Counted from the stretch's first letter, positions 54,815 to 63,946 are shown. The stretch is DNA of 64,000 nt from Pseudomonas sp. PH1b (GCF_000633395.1 NZ_AYMU01000006.1:62001-126000), one strand, 5' to 3'. The notes: a model not told the origin generated them from the sequence alone. Program-made: numbers and translations.

Positions 54815-55768
54815 TCAGGAGGCCTGACGCTTACGGACTTTGTCGATCATTGCCTGTGAGGGTGAACGCAGGTCTGAGACCAGTCTCAGCTTGCCCATTA
54901 ACGCCAGTGTCCAGCCCGACAAGTCGGGCTCCCACCAATGCACGCCATGCCGGTACCAGGCAGGGAATGCGTGGTGATTGTTTTGCAGCCCTTCACCAAA
55001 GGTGAGGAACGCGATAAGCCAGTTGTTGGTGCTCTGGTCGTGGGTCACGAACGGCCGTCCGCCGTAGCGGTGGCAGATGGAACCCACGCACCAGGCGGCC
55101 TGGTTGGCGACGAAGATCCGCGCCAGGCCACCGAAGATCAGGCCGCTCCAGGCACCGGACCAGCTCTGGGTGACCAGGCCGCCGATCACGCCCGGCAGGA
55201 TCACCCCCAGCGCCACCCAGAACAGGTAGGTCTGGTTGTAGAAGAACAGGCGACGGTCACGCAGGATGTCCGGTGCAAAGAAGTTCCAGCTCGACATGTC
55301 CGGTGCCAGCATCCACGGCATGTGCGCATGCCACAGGCCCTTGGCCCGCTGCCAGCGGCTCTGTCCCATCAGGTTCGGCGAATGCGGATCGCCGTGCTGG
55401 TCGCTGTAGGTGTGGTGCCGGCGATGGGTGGTGACCCAGAACAGGATCGGTCCCTGGGCTGCCATCGAACCGGCGATCAGCATCAGGCTGCTCATCAGCC
55501 GCGAGGTCTTGAAGGCGCGATGGGCCAGGTAGCGGTGGTAACCCATCGAGACCCCGAACATCTGGATCACGTAGAACACCCCGAAGAGGATGAAATCCAG
55601 GGCATGGGCCTGGCCGGTCACCCAGAGGCGGATTGCCTCGAAGGCCCCGAACAGCGGCACCAGCATCACCGCCAGTGCCACCCGGGCCTTGGTCTTCGCC
55701 GCATCCGGACTCAGCTGGGCAATCCCGCCGATCTCTGGAGCCGCTGTGGTTGTGACTATCTCGTCCAT
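54815..55768 (-). CDS. Membrane fatty acyl desaturase (Delta-9 type), second copy
   Basis: A 317-residue diiron desaturase with four hydrophobic segments and the three His boxes of the stearoyl-CoA desaturase group: HRYLAHRAF, HRRHHTYSD and QNNHHAFP. GDPHSPNL follows the second box as usual. It is a paralogue of the desaturase gene upstream, sharing AAQGPILFW and the box layout, so the two may act on successive positions. The start at 55768 has AGGAAG six bases before; the open frame extends further only through the neighbouring gene. Confidence 0.92.
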   Translation of the reverse strand: MDEIVTTTAAPEIGGIAQLSPDAAKTKARVALAVMLVPLFGAFEAIRLWVTGQAHALDFILFGVFYVIQMFGVSMGYHRYLAHRAFKTSRLMSSLMLIAGSMAAQGPILFWVTTHRRHHTYSDQHGDPHSPNLMGQSRWQRAKGLWHAHMPWMLAPDMSSWNFFAPDILRDRRLFFYNQTYLFWVALGVILPGVIGGLVTQSWSGAWSGLIFGGLARIFVANQAAWCVGSICHRYGGRPFVTHDQSTNNWLIAFLTFGEGLQNNHHAFPAWYRHGVHWWEPDLSGWTLALMGKLRLVSDLRSPSQAMIDKVRKRQAS

Positions 55769-55799
55769 GAATAGCTTCCTGTGAGGTAAGTACCGGCCA

Positions 55800-56708
55800 T
55801 CAGCTTTCTGAAGGTTCTGCAGCCACCGGCGAGCCGGGCCGCTTGACGTCCCAGACCAGCCCGCAGAGGGCGAGCAGTTCGATGAACAACCCACCGATAT
55901 CCAGCTGCCAGGGTTTGAGGCCGGCATGGGCCAGCGCCGGGAAGGCATGGTGGTTGTTGTGCCAGCCCCCGCCCACCGTTGGAATCGCCAGCCAGAACAC
56001 ATTGCGGCTGGTATCTCGGGTCTTGTGGTCACGGGAGCCGGTGCGATGGGCGAACGAGTTGATGCACCAGGTGGCGTGGTCCACCAGGAAGATCCGCACG
56101 AAGCCGCCCCACAGCAGGCCACTGAGCGCTCCCTCCCAACTGCGGGTAATCAGCCCGCAGGCCAGCGCCGGGATCAGCAGGCCGAGGATGATCCACAGGT
56201 AGTAGCGCTGGTTGATCTGCATGATCAGGCGATCACGCAGCAGATCCGGAACAAACTGGCTCCAGTTCTGCTTTCTCAGGCTGAACAGCCAACCCAGGTG
56301 AGCGTGCCACCAGCCCTGGAGATTGGCGACGAGCCCCTCTTTGAGGGGGCGCGGCGAATGGGGGTCGCCTTCCTTGTCGGTAAAGGCGTGGTGCTGGCGG
56401 TGGGTCGCAGCCCAGAACAGGATCGGCCCCTGGGCCGCCATCGAACCGGCGATGCCGAAGAACGCGGTGATCACCGGGCCGGCCTTGAATGCGTGATGGG
56501 AGAAGAATCGGTGCATCCCGACTTCCACGCCCAGCGCGGTCAGCAGGTACATGCTGGCCAGCGCTCCGATTTCCAGCCAGCCAATGCCCTGGTGCCAGGC
56601 CAGAACCAGGGCCACCAGGGTGCCCACTGCCGGGACACCCACGGTCAGCCAGGCCAGCTGGCGCTCGCGATGACCCGTGCGATCGATATGAGGATTCATG
56701 GCCGTCAT
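55800..56708 (-). CDS. Membrane fatty acyl desaturase (Delta-9 type), first copy
   Basis: A 302-residue integral membrane diiron desaturase. His boxes: HRFFSHHAF, HRQHHAFTD and HNNHHAFPALAHAG; AAQGPILFW and GDPHSPRP are also kept. The start overlaps the stop of the AMP-ligase gene (ATGA), so translation is coupled to it. Likely one of the enzymes that build the conjugated triple bonds of a polyyne on carrier-bound acyl chains. Which double or triple bond it makes is unknown. Confidence 0.93.
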   Translation of the reverse strand: MTAMNPHIDRTGHRERQLAWLTVGVPAVGTLVALVLAWHQGIGWLEIGALASMYLLTALGVEVGMHRFFSHHAFKAGPVITAFFGIAGSMAAQGPILFWAATHRQHHAFTDKEGDPHSPRPLKEGLVANLQGWWHAHLGWLFSLRKQNWSQFVPDLLRDRLIMQINQRYYLWIILGLLIPALACGLITRSWEGALSGLLWGGFVRIFLVDHATWCINSFAHRTGSRDHKTRDTSRNVFWLAIPTVGGGWHNNHHAFPALAHAGLKPWQLDIGGLFIELLALCGLVWDVKRPGSPVAAEPSES

Positions 56709-58573
56709 GACAAAGCATCCGTAGCAGTTTTAAGGGGGTGTGCCGAGGCCGCAGCCGCACGTCCGGCGCCATAGCGCGACAGGCTGTCGTTGAGCAGGGC
56801 CTGCCGAGTGGCCTGGCGCTGGACCTTGCCGCTGGTGGTCAAGGGGATGCCGCCCATGGGCGCCAGGTGAATGCGGGCCGGGGCAACGCCGAACTGGCTG
56901 ACCAGGGTGCTGGTGATCAGTTGGCGCAGTTGTTCCTGCTGGGCGTCATCGAGCTTTTCGCTGCGCTTGATCTCGGCCACGATCGCCAACTGCTCCTGCT
57001 GGCCGTTATCCACGCCCACCGCCACGCAGCCGTTGCTGCGGATACGCGGATCGGCGCTTTCGACCGCCAGCTCCAGGTCCTGGGGATAGAGGTTGCGTCC
57101 GGCGATGATGATCAGGTCCTTGAGGCGGCCCGTGACAAACAGCTCGCCCCGATACAAGGTGCCCAGATCACCTGTGCGCATGAAGTGCCCATCGATGCCC
57201 GGCAAAGTGGCGCGGAACACCTGCTCGCTCAGCGTTTCCTTGCCCCAGTAGCCAGCCCCCACATTGCCTCCCTGGACCCAGATCTCGCCGATCTGGCCAT
57301 CGGCGAGCGGTTGCAGACTGGCGGGGTCGACAATCGCCAGGCGCAGGCCCGGAGCCACCCGCCCGCTGCTGACCAGCGGCAGTGCGAAGCTGTCTTGTGC
57401 ATCGACGATGGCCAGGGTGCCGGTGGCGAGCTGCTGCCGATCCACCTGGGTGCTGAATGCCGCTTCGTCATGGGGCTTGCCGGACACCAGCACTGTGGCT
57501 TCGGCCAGCCCGTAGCAGGGGCCGAGGGCCGCGGGGTTGAAACCGGCCGCGGCAAAACGCTTGGCGAAGCGCTCCAGGGTGCTTGGCCGGACCGGTTCGG
57601 CCCCGCAATAGACCGCCTTGAGCCGGCTCAGGTCTAGGGCTGCCAACTCCTCATCGGTGATGTTGTCCACACACAGGTCGAAGGCGAAGTTCGGCGCGAT
57701 GGTGACGTCGGCGCCATACCTGGACACCGCGTCCAGCCAACGCAGTGGCCGCTGGACAAAATGCCCGGGGCTGATGAGCACGGTGGGAAATGCATCGTAG
57801 ATCGGCTGCAGAATCCCGCCCATCAGGCCCATGTCGTGATAGGGCGGCAGCCAGCTGCAACCCACGCGATCCTTGGCTGCGCCCATCCATTGGCTGGCAC
57901 TGCGGCAATTGCTGAACAGGTTGCCATGGGTCAGCATCACGCCCTTGGGGGCCGAAGTGGAACCCGAGGTGTATTGCAACAGGGCCAACTGGCCGGGGGT
58001 GACACCCTGTGCCTGCCAGGATGAATCCCCGGCCCCCAGTTGCTCCGGGTCGACCCACTGTGGTTCGGGCAGGCCGCCTTGCAGCAAGGCGTTGACCCGC
58101 TCCCGGGAGCGCATGAAACGCGCGCCGGTAAGCACAATCTGCGGGTGCGCATCGGCACAGATCAGCGCCAGGCGCTCCAGGCCCCGGGTGCCCACGGGCG
58201 GGAAGGCCGGAATCGCCACCGCGCCGGCGAGAAGCAGGCCGAAGAGCGAAACGATGTAGTCGATACCCGTCTCGAACAGCATCAGCACCCGTTTTTCCCG
58301 GGGCTCGAAGATCTGCAGCGCAGCGGCCAATTGTTGACTACGCTTCCACAGTTCGGCGTACGTGATCGAGGCCTCTTCCTGCTCGCCATCGAGCAGGTGG
58401 ATAAAGGCCGTGGCCTCAGGTTGCGCCCAGGCACGATAGGCCAGTACTTCGGTAACAGTACTTAAACATTCGATACCAAGAATCCCGGCCAGCGACAGAT
58501 CATCAACTGATGTATGTGTCGAGAAAGCTTGATTAATGTCGCTTAGATAAGCGCGAGGCACGGAGTAGTTCAT
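56705..58573 (-). CDS. Fatty acyl-AMP ligase (polyyne starter)
   Basis: A 622-residue ANL-superfamily enzyme. ATP-binding QYTSGSTSAPKGVMLTHGNL, GCSWLPPYHDMGLMGG (typical of fatty acyl-AMP ligases, not CoA ligases), GPCYGLAEATVLVS, TGDLGTLYRGELFVTGR, and the C-terminal Lys in TTSGKVQR. It should activate a fatty acid as acyl-AMP and load it on the operon's carrier protein. It is the first gene of the eight-gene operon, preceded by an AAAAGGA ribosome site. The cluster matches the pgn (protegencin/protegenin) locus of P. protegens; by order this could be pgnA, but I am not certain of the lettering. Confidence 0.93.
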   Translation of the reverse strand: MNYSVPRAYLSDINQAFSTHTSVDDLSLAGILGIECLSTVTEVLAYRAWAQPEATAFIHLLDGEQEEASITYAELWKRSQQLAAALQIFEPREKRVLMLFETGIDYIVSLFGLLLAGAVAIPAFPPVGTRGLERLALICADAHPQIVLTGARFMRSRERVNALLQGGLPEPQWVDPEQLGAGDSSWQAQGVTPGQLALLQYTSGSTSAPKGVMLTHGNLFSNCRSASQWMGAAKDRVGCSWLPPYHDMGLMGGILQPIYDAFPTVLISPGHFVQRPLRWLDAVSRYGADVTIAPNFAFDLCVDNITDEELAALDLSRLKAVYCGAEPVRPSTLERFAKRFAAAGFNPAALGPCYGLAEATVLVSGKPHDEAAFSTQVDRQQLATGTLAIVDAQDSFALPLVSSGRVAPGLRLAIVDPASLQPLADGQIGEIWVQGGNVGAGYWGKETLSEQVFRATLPGIDGHFMRTGDLGTLYRGELFVTGRLKDLIIIAGRNLYPQDLELAVESADPRIRSNGCVAVGVDNGQQEQLAIVAEIKRSEKLDDAQQEQLRQLITSTLVSQFGVAPARIHLAPMGGIPLTTSGKVQRQATRQALLNDSLSRYGAGRAAAASAHPLKTATDALS

Positions 58574-58862
58574 TCAAAATCCTTTTTAAATGGAGATCCA
58601 TATGCTGACCTAATGGTCGTTTATTATTTTTTGCACTAAGGAACCGAACAAACTCCCCAATGAAGGGGGACTTTTTACTGGGCAGTATTAAAGATGTCAT
58701 TTTACTGACAGAGCAACGCATTCACTTGATGAATGCATATTTTTATGTCCCACAGGAGATGTAGTGGGCAGCGAAAGTGAAATCTGGATGCGTTGAGAAG
58801 TCTGCCACCGGCTTGTATATTTTGCTAATGCACAAATGGACACTTACAGGGAGAAAATGGAC
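58574..58862. promoter_or_regulatory. Divergent control region of the polyyne operon and its regulator
   Basis: An AT-rich 289-bp spacer between the AMP-ligase gene (minus) and the AraC-type regulator (plus). Visible elements: an ATGGA/TCCAT dyad at 58590-58601 in the operon leader, a TCCCC/GGGGA hairpin plus T-run at 58654-58677, and a GCATTCA-N5-TGAATGC dyad at 58718-58736 that could be an operator. Confidence 0.6.
58718..58736. promoter_or_regulatory. Candidate operator dyad
   Basis: Perfect 7-bp arms GCATTCA and TGAATGC with a 5-bp spacer, midway between the divergent genes. AraC-type proteins more often bind direct repeats, so another factor is possible. Confidence 0.35.
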
Positions 58863-59909
58863 ATGGATGTGCTCACGCTTATCGCACTGGAAGGCGCCAT
58901 GGGGTCGAGTGTCGCGATCACCCTGGATGTGTTGCGTACCGCCAACCAGATCGCCGAAGTCATGGGGCGACCCACCATCACCTGGAAGATCATTGGCAGC
59001 AGTGAATCGGTGCGCATGAGAAACGGCATGCACCTTGATGCGCTGCCACTGGAGCGGGCGCAGGCCATCGAAGGCAGCATGCTGGTCATCCCGGGGCTTG
59101 GGCTGGAGAACACTCAGGAGCTGGATTTCTTTGGTTGTCGTCGGGAAAAAAGGCAGCCGGGGCTGAGCTTGTCGACAGAACTGGTCACCCGGCTCGGGCA
59201 TAACGATATTCGCAAACTCAGCAGTCTGGTCCACGCACACCACCTGCGCGGGCAACAGACCGCCGCCTCCTGCTCAGCGGTTTTCGTGCTCGGCGAGGCG
59301 GGGATCCTGGAGGGGCGGACCGTCACTACCCATTGGCAGCTATATGACACTTTCAAGCAGCGCTATCCCGAGGCCATACTCGACACAAAGCGTATGCTTA
59401 TTCATGACGGGAATATGATTACTGCGGGCGCAGGTATGTCTCAGATGGACCTGATGCTCTATGTACTGCGCAATAAGATGGGCAATCAAATTGCTGAAAT
59501 GACCATGCAGTATCTGCTGATAGATGGTCGGCCTGCGCAATATCATTACATGGCTCTATCCAACTTGCAGACAGAAAACCGTGAAGTCCTGATGCTCGAG
59601 AAGTTTATCGAAGACTGCCTGCCCAACGTCCCCTCGCTCAGCATCATTGCCGAACATTTGCGGATTACCGAGAAAACCTTATCTCGCAGAATTCGCAGCG
59701 CCACGGGTAAACCACCCATGGCCTTTATTCAAAAAGTTCGCCTGCAACATGTTCAAAGCTTGTTGGAAACCACCAATATGAGCATTGAAGAAGTTGCCTT
59801 CAAAGTGGGCTACTCCGACTCGACGGCGTTACGCCGGCTGATGTGGAAAAACATGGGCTGCACTCCCAGCCAACTGCGCAAGGCCAGGTCCGGGCCACCG
59901 ATCATGTAG
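58863..59909 (+). CDS. GlxA-type AraC-family regulator next to polyyne operon
   Basis: A 348-residue regulator with two parts. Residues ~1-190 form a DJ-1/PfpI (glutamine amidotransferase-like) domain: TLIALEGAMGSSVAITLDVL, MLVIPGLGLENTQE, and the nucleophile-elbow region QQTAASCSAVFVLGEAGIL; HWQLYDTFKQRYP follows. Residues ~240-345 form a double HTH AraC domain (SLSIIAEHLRITEKTLSRRI, SIEEVAFKVGYSDSTALRRL). The start at 58863 has AGGGAG nine bases upstream; ATGs at 58836 and 58857 are less well spaced. Being divergent from the ligase gene, it is the likely pathway regulator. The ligand is unknown. Confidence 0.87.
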   Translation: MDVLTLIALEGAMGSSVAITLDVLRTANQIAEVMGRPTITWKIIGSSESVRMRNGMHLDALPLERAQAIEGSMLVIPGLGLENTQELDFFGCRREKRQPGLSLSTELVTRLGHNDIRKLSSLVHAHHLRGQQTAASCSAVFVLGEAGILEGRTVTTHWQLYDTFKQRYPEAILDTKRMLIHDGNMITAGAGMSQMDLMLYVLRNKMGNQIAEMTMQYLLIDGRPAQYHYMALSNLQTENREVLMLEKFIEDCLPNVPSLSIIAEHLRITEKTLSRRIRSATGKPPMAFIQKVRLQHVQSLLETTNMSIEEVAFKVGYSDSTALRRLMWKNMGCTPSQLRKARSGPPIM

Positions 59910-59935
59910 GCGCCCGATGCCGGGAACCTGGGCGC

Positions 59936-61531
59936 TCACTTTTCCTCCTCGGCTGCATCCGCTGTGGCCGGGGGCACCTTGCACAGCGGCACCAGCAGCA
60001 ACGCCACCACGAACATCATCGCCATCAGCCGGAACACATCGCCAAACGCCAGTGTCAGGGCCTCGCGCCCTACCAGCCGGCCAAGAATGCCCTGGGCCAT
60101 GAGGAACGCATGGGTGGCGTCCGGGGTATCGGCGGCGATCTTCAGGGCCAGTTGCCCCATCAGTTCCTGCGCGGCAACGGCCTTGGCCCCCAGTGATTCC
60201 GACAAGCGCAGGGTCTGGGTCCGGGCATCGTCCTGCAGCCAGGTGTTGACCGTCGCAATACCGATCGCCCCGCCCAGGTTGCGCATCAGGTTGAACAGCC
60301 CGGAGGCCTGGCGCAACTGCACACCCTGGAATGAACTCAGGGCCATGTTGACGCTGGGCACGATGCACAGCATCAGGAACAGGCCGCGGGCCACCTGGGG
60401 CACCAGCAGTTCATCGAAGCCCCAGTTGGAGGTCACCCGGGACGTCAGCCATAGGCTCATGGCCAGCCCGAGGAAGCCCACCGAGATGATCAGGCGTCGA
60501 TCAACTTTCTCCGAAGCCCGGGCCGCAATAATGGTACTGACCAGTTGCCCGATACCCACGACAAATACCGTCGTGCCAATCTCCAGGCTGTCGAAGCCAC
60601 GCACCCGGCCGAGAAATACCGGGATCAGGTAGGTCGACGAATAAAGGCCAAAGCCGATCACCAGGTTCAACAGGCAGGCAATGGAAAAGGTCCGGTCGCG
60701 AAACGGCACCAGCGACACGACCGGATTGTTCGAATACAACGAGCGCTCGATAAACAAACCGAAGGAAACCAGGGAAACCCAGGCCGCAATGACTATCCCG
60801 GTGTCACTGAACCAGTCCTTGCGCGGCCCCTCCTCCAACACGTATTCAAAGCATCCCAGCGCCAGCGCCATGGCGACGAAATGCAGCCAGTCGATACGCC
60901 GCAACATGGACAGATCCGGGCGATCCACATTGATCAGCAAGGCCGAGCCAATGCAGATCAGCAGGCCAGGCAACACGTTGATGAAGAAGATCCAGCGCCA
61001 GTCCAGGTAGAAGGTCACCAGCCCGCCGACCGTGGGGCCCAGGGTCGGCGCCAGCACCGCCGTCATGCCAAGGATGGCCGGGACCATCGCCCGTTGCTTG
61101 CCTTCGAACAGGACGAACCCCACGGCAAACACCGTAGGCACCATGGCGCCTCCGGCAAAGCCCTGCAGCGCCCGCAGCACGATCATCGATTCGATGTTCC
61201 AGGCCATTCCGCAGCCAATGCTGAACAAGGTGAAGAATGCCGCGCTGGCAGAGAACAGCCAGCGGGTGGAAATCGCCTGGGCGAGGAAGGCCGAGAAGGG
61301 AATCATGATCAGTTCAGCGATCAGGTAGGCGGTCTGCACCCAGCTCACCTCATCGGGACCGGCACTGAGTCCGGCCTGAACTTCATTGAGCGAGGCGGCA
61401 ACGATCTGGATGTCGATCAACGCCATGAACATGCCAAAGGCCATGATCGTGAACACCAGAAACTTGCGGCGGGTGGACTGTTGACCAGGCTCGGCGCCCA
61501 CGTCAGGGAGGTCAGATGCGCTTGTCGTCAC
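59936..61531 (-). CDS. EmrB-type (DHA2) drug efflux permease
   Basis: A 531-residue major facilitator with about 14 helices. Family motifs: FMALIDIQIVAASLNEVQ (helix 1, motif D1), GFAGGAMVPTVFAVGF, ILGMTAVLAPTLGPTVGG (motif C), and DWRWIFFINVLPG. GTG start at 61531 with AGGGAAG eight bases upstream. It is divergent from an EmrA-type adaptor gene only 77 bp away, together forming a tripartite pump with an outer membrane channel encoded elsewhere. Beside the polyyne cluster it could export the toxic product; it might equally be a general drug pump. Confidence 0.92.
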   Translation of the reverse strand: MTTSASDLPDVGAEPGQQSTRRKFLVFTIMAFGMFMALIDIQIVAASLNEVQAGLSAGPDEVSWVQTAYLIAELIMIPFSAFLAQAISTRWLFSASAAFFTLFSIGCGMAWNIESMIVLRALQGFAGGAMVPTVFAVGFVLFEGKQRAMVPAILGMTAVLAPTLGPTVGGLVTFYLDWRWIFFINVLPGLLICIGSALLINVDRPDLSMLRRIDWLHFVAMALALGCFEYVLEEGPRKDWFSDTGIVIAAWVSLVSFGLFIERSLYSNNPVVSLVPFRDRTFSIACLLNLVIGFGLYSSTYLIPVFLGRVRGFDSLEIGTTVFVVGIGQLVSTIIAARASEKVDRRLIISVGFLGLAMSLWLTSRVTSNWGFDELLVPQVARGLFLMLCIVPSVNMALSSFQGVQLRQASGLFNLMRNLGGAIGIATVNTWLQDDARTQTLRLSESLGAKAVAAQELMGQLALKIAADTPDATHAFLMAQGILGRLVGREALTLAFGDVFRLMAMMFVVALLLVPLCKVPPATADAAEEEK

Positions 61532-61571
61532 GGTAGGTACTTCCCTGTAGTATTGCGACCGACATGTGAAT

Positions 61572-61585
61572 ATTATGATCGTAAT
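61572..61585. promoter_or_regulatory. Candidate operator in the emrB/emrA divergent promoter
   Basis: ATTATGATCGTAAT, a 14-bp dyad with one mismatched pair, in the 77-bp gap between the divergent pump genes. Its placement suits a repressor acting on both. Confidence 0.4.
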
Positions 61586-61608
61586 TCAAAACCGCATGGA
61601 GCTTCAAC

Positions 61609-62805
61609 ATGGAGCAGAGCACCCAGACTCAGAACGCCATCCTGCAAGCCGCTCAAGAGACGGAAAAACCGCGCAAGCGCTCCAAGCGTCCTCTGATCGC
61701 CGGTGCTATCGCCCTGACCCTGGTGGCGATCGGAGTGGCCTGGGTGCTCATGGCGCCATCCACTGAAGCCACCGACGATGCCTATATCGCCGCCGATGCC
61801 ACTTCCGTGGCGCCACGTGTCCACGGCCTGGTGACCGAGGTCCTGGTCAAGGATCACCAGAGCGTCAGTGCCGGACAGCCACTGGTGCGCATCAACACTG
61901 AAGAGTTCGACAGCCGGGTGGCCCTGGCCGAGGGCGATTTGGCCGACAATCTGGCCCAGGTGGCCCTGGCCGAAGCGGCCCTGACCATCCAGGACGCGGA
62001 ACTGCGCCTGGCCAATGCCCGGGTCCTGGCGGCGCGCACGTCGATCCGTACCACCCAGGCCGAATCCAAGCGCGCCGGAGCGGAGCGCAACCGCTTCGAC
62101 ACCCTGGTCACCACCGGCGCCGTGGCCCGCAACGAAGTGGAGAAGTACAGCACCCAGGCCATCTCCGCGGAACAAGGCCACGCTTATGCCCAGGCGATGT
62201 TGCAGGTCGCGGAAAACGACCTCGCCGTGACCTCCGCCCAGCGCCAGCGCCTGCAGGCGCAACTGCAAATGGCCCAGGCCCGGGTGGTCACCGCCAAGGC
62301 CCGACTGGAGCTGGCGCAGCAGGACCTGAGGCACACCACGGTCTATGCGCCGATGGACGGCACCGTGGGCAATCGCCAGATTCAGGTGGGGGACTACGTA
62401 CAACCGGGCTCACGCATGCTGACCCTGGTGCCGCTGCATGAACTCTATGTACTGGCCAACTTCAAGGAAACCCAGACCCAGCACATGTACCCGGGGCAAG
62501 CGACCCGGATCAAGATCGATGCCCTGCCGGGCGTGAGCATCGTCGGCACCGTGGAAAGCCTGGCACCGGGCTCGGGCTCGACCTTTGCCCTGCTGCCCTT
62601 CGAGCCAGGCACCGGCAACTTCACCAAGATCGTCCAGCGGGTACCGGTGCGGATTCGCTTCGACGCCAACCAGCCAGGCCTCGAGCGCCTGCGCCCCGGC
62701 CTTTCGGTCACGGCAAAAGTCGATCTGGATGATTCCCAGGAGCGAGCCCTGGCCCGGGCCGACAGCCAGCCGGCCTTGAAGGTCAGCGCCAACAGCGCAA
62801 AATAA
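61609..62805 (+). CDS. EmrA/HlyD-family membrane fusion protein
   Basis: A 398-residue periplasmic adaptor. One N-terminal membrane helix (LIAGAIALTLVAIGVAWVLM), then TDDAYIAADATSVAPRVHG, the standard EmrA barrel-sandwich segment. A long alpha-helical coiled coil rich in Ala, Gln and Arg (~95-220) is followed by TTVYAPMDGTVGNRQIQVGDYVQPG and the beta-barrel LYVLANFKETQTQHMYPGQ. Works with the divergent EmrB-type permease. Ribosome site ATGGAG upstream. Confidence 0.92.
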   Translation: MEQSTQTQNAILQAAQETEKPRKRSKRPLIAGAIALTLVAIGVAWVLMAPSTEATDDAYIAADATSVAPRVHGLVTEVLVKDHQSVSAGQPLVRINTEEFDSRVALAEGDLADNLAQVALAEAALTIQDAELRLANARVLAARTSIRTTQAESKRAGAERNRFDTLVTTGAVARNEVEKYSTQAISAEQGHAYAQAMLQVAENDLAVTSAQRQRLQAQLQMAQARVVTAKARLELAQQDLRHTTVYAPMDGTVGNRQIQVGDYVQPGSRMLTLVPLHELYVLANFKETQTQHMYPGQATRIKIDALPGVSIVGTVESLAPGSGSTFALLPFEPGTGNFTKIVQRVPVRIRFDANQPGLERLRPGLSVTAKVDLDDSQERALARADSQPALKVSANSAK

Positions 62806-62848
62806 CCACATCAACCACAAGCCCCGGGCCGCCGCGGCTTACGAAAAC

Positions 62849-62886
62849 CAACAGCCCCCTGCCGATCGCTCGCCAGGGGGCTGTTG
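62849..62886. terminator. Hairpin terminator between adaptor and aldo/keto reductase
   Basis: A perfect 11-bp stem ACAGCCCCCTG/CAGGGGGCTGT (62851-62861 with 62874-62884) between convergent genes. The minus-strand side is followed by TGGTTTT, the plus side by a weak T-rich tail. Confidence 0.7.
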
Positions 62887-62908
62887 TCGTTCCGCGTTGC
62901 GCAGCGCC

Positions 62909-63946
62909 CTACTCGGCCGTGGACGGTTTCTCCCACAGGTTGATGCGACCTTCCTTGGCGAAATGATCGATCTCTGCCAACTCCTCCACACTGAACCCCA
63001 GGTTCTGCAGCGCACCGACGTTCTCGATGATCTGCTCCGGCCGGCTCGCACCAATCAATGCCGAGGTCACTCGCGGATCACGCAGGGTCCAGGCCAGGGC
63101 CAACTGCGCCAGGCTTTGGCCGCGGTTCCTGGCGATCTCGTTGAGGGCACGCACGTGAGCGATATTGGCCTCCGACAAGTGCGAAGCCTGCAGCGAACCA
63201 CCGCCTGGGCGATTGACCCGTGCATCCTCGGGAATGCCCTGGAGGTACTTGTCGGTGAGCAGCCCCTGGGCCAGCGGAGTAAAGGCAATCACCCCGACAC
63301 CCAGCTCTTCGGTGGTGTCCAGCAGGTCTTTCTCCACCCAGCGATTGAGCATGTTGTATGCCGGCTGGTGAATCAGCAGCGGCACCTTCCACTCCTTGAG
63401 CAACGCCGCCATTTCCCGGGTCTTCACTCCCGAATAGGAGGAAATGCCGATGTACAGCGCCTTGCCCTGCTGCACGGCGCTGGCCAGGGCGCTGGCGGTT
63501 TCCTCCAGGGGCGTGTCCGGGTCGAAGCGGTGGGAATAGAAGATATCCACATAGTCCACCCCCAGCCGCTGCAAGCTCTGGTCGAGGCTGGCCAGCACAT
63601 ATTTACGGGAACCACCGCCCTGGCCATAGGGGCCGGGCCACATGTCCCAACCGGCCTTGCTGGAGATGATCAGCTCGTCGCGATAGGCCTTGAAGTCCTC
63701 CCGCAGCAGGCGCCCAAAGTTGATCTCGGCACTGCCATAGGGCGGGCCGTAGTTGTTGGCCATGTCGAAATGGTTGATGCCCAGGTCGAAAGCCGTACGC
63801 AGCAGCGCGCGCTGGGTGTCGATCGGCGTGCTGTCGCCGAAGTTGTGCCAAAGCCCCAGGGACAGCGCCGGCAGCACCAGGCCGCTGCGGCCGACTCGGC
63901 GATAGGGAATAGAGTCGTAGCGATTCTCGGCAGCGAAATAAGTCAT
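62909..63946 (-). CDS. Aldo/keto reductase, YghZ-like
   Basis: A 345-residue NADPH-dependent reductase of the AKR superfamily, closest in pattern to YghZ (L-glyceraldehyde 3-phosphate reductase; methylglyoxal detoxification). Catalytic residues: Asp and Tyr in FDMANNYGPPYGSAE, Lys in IISSKAGWDMWPGPYG, His in FYSHRFDPDTPLEET. C-terminal cofactor motif ALIGASRPEQIIENV. The start at 63946 has an AGAGAGGAA site. Apparently unrelated to the polyyne cluster; transcription converges on the adaptor gene. Confidence 0.92.
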   Translation of the reverse strand: MTYFAAENRYDSIPYRRVGRSGLVLPALSLGLWHNFGDSTPIDTQRALLRTAFDLGINHFDMANNYGPPYGSAEINFGRLLREDFKAYRDELIISSKAGWDMWPGPYGQGGGSRKYVLASLDQSLQRLGVDYVDIFYSHRFDPDTPLEETASALASAVQQGKALYIGISSYSGVKTREMAALLKEWKVPLLIHQPAYNMLNRWVEKDLLDTTEELGVGVIAFTPLAQGLLTDKYLQGIPEDARVNRPGGGSLQASHLSEANIAHVRALNEIARNRGQSLAQLALAWTLRDPRVTSALIGASRPEQIIENVGALQNLGFSVEELAEIDHFAKEGRINLWEKPSTAE

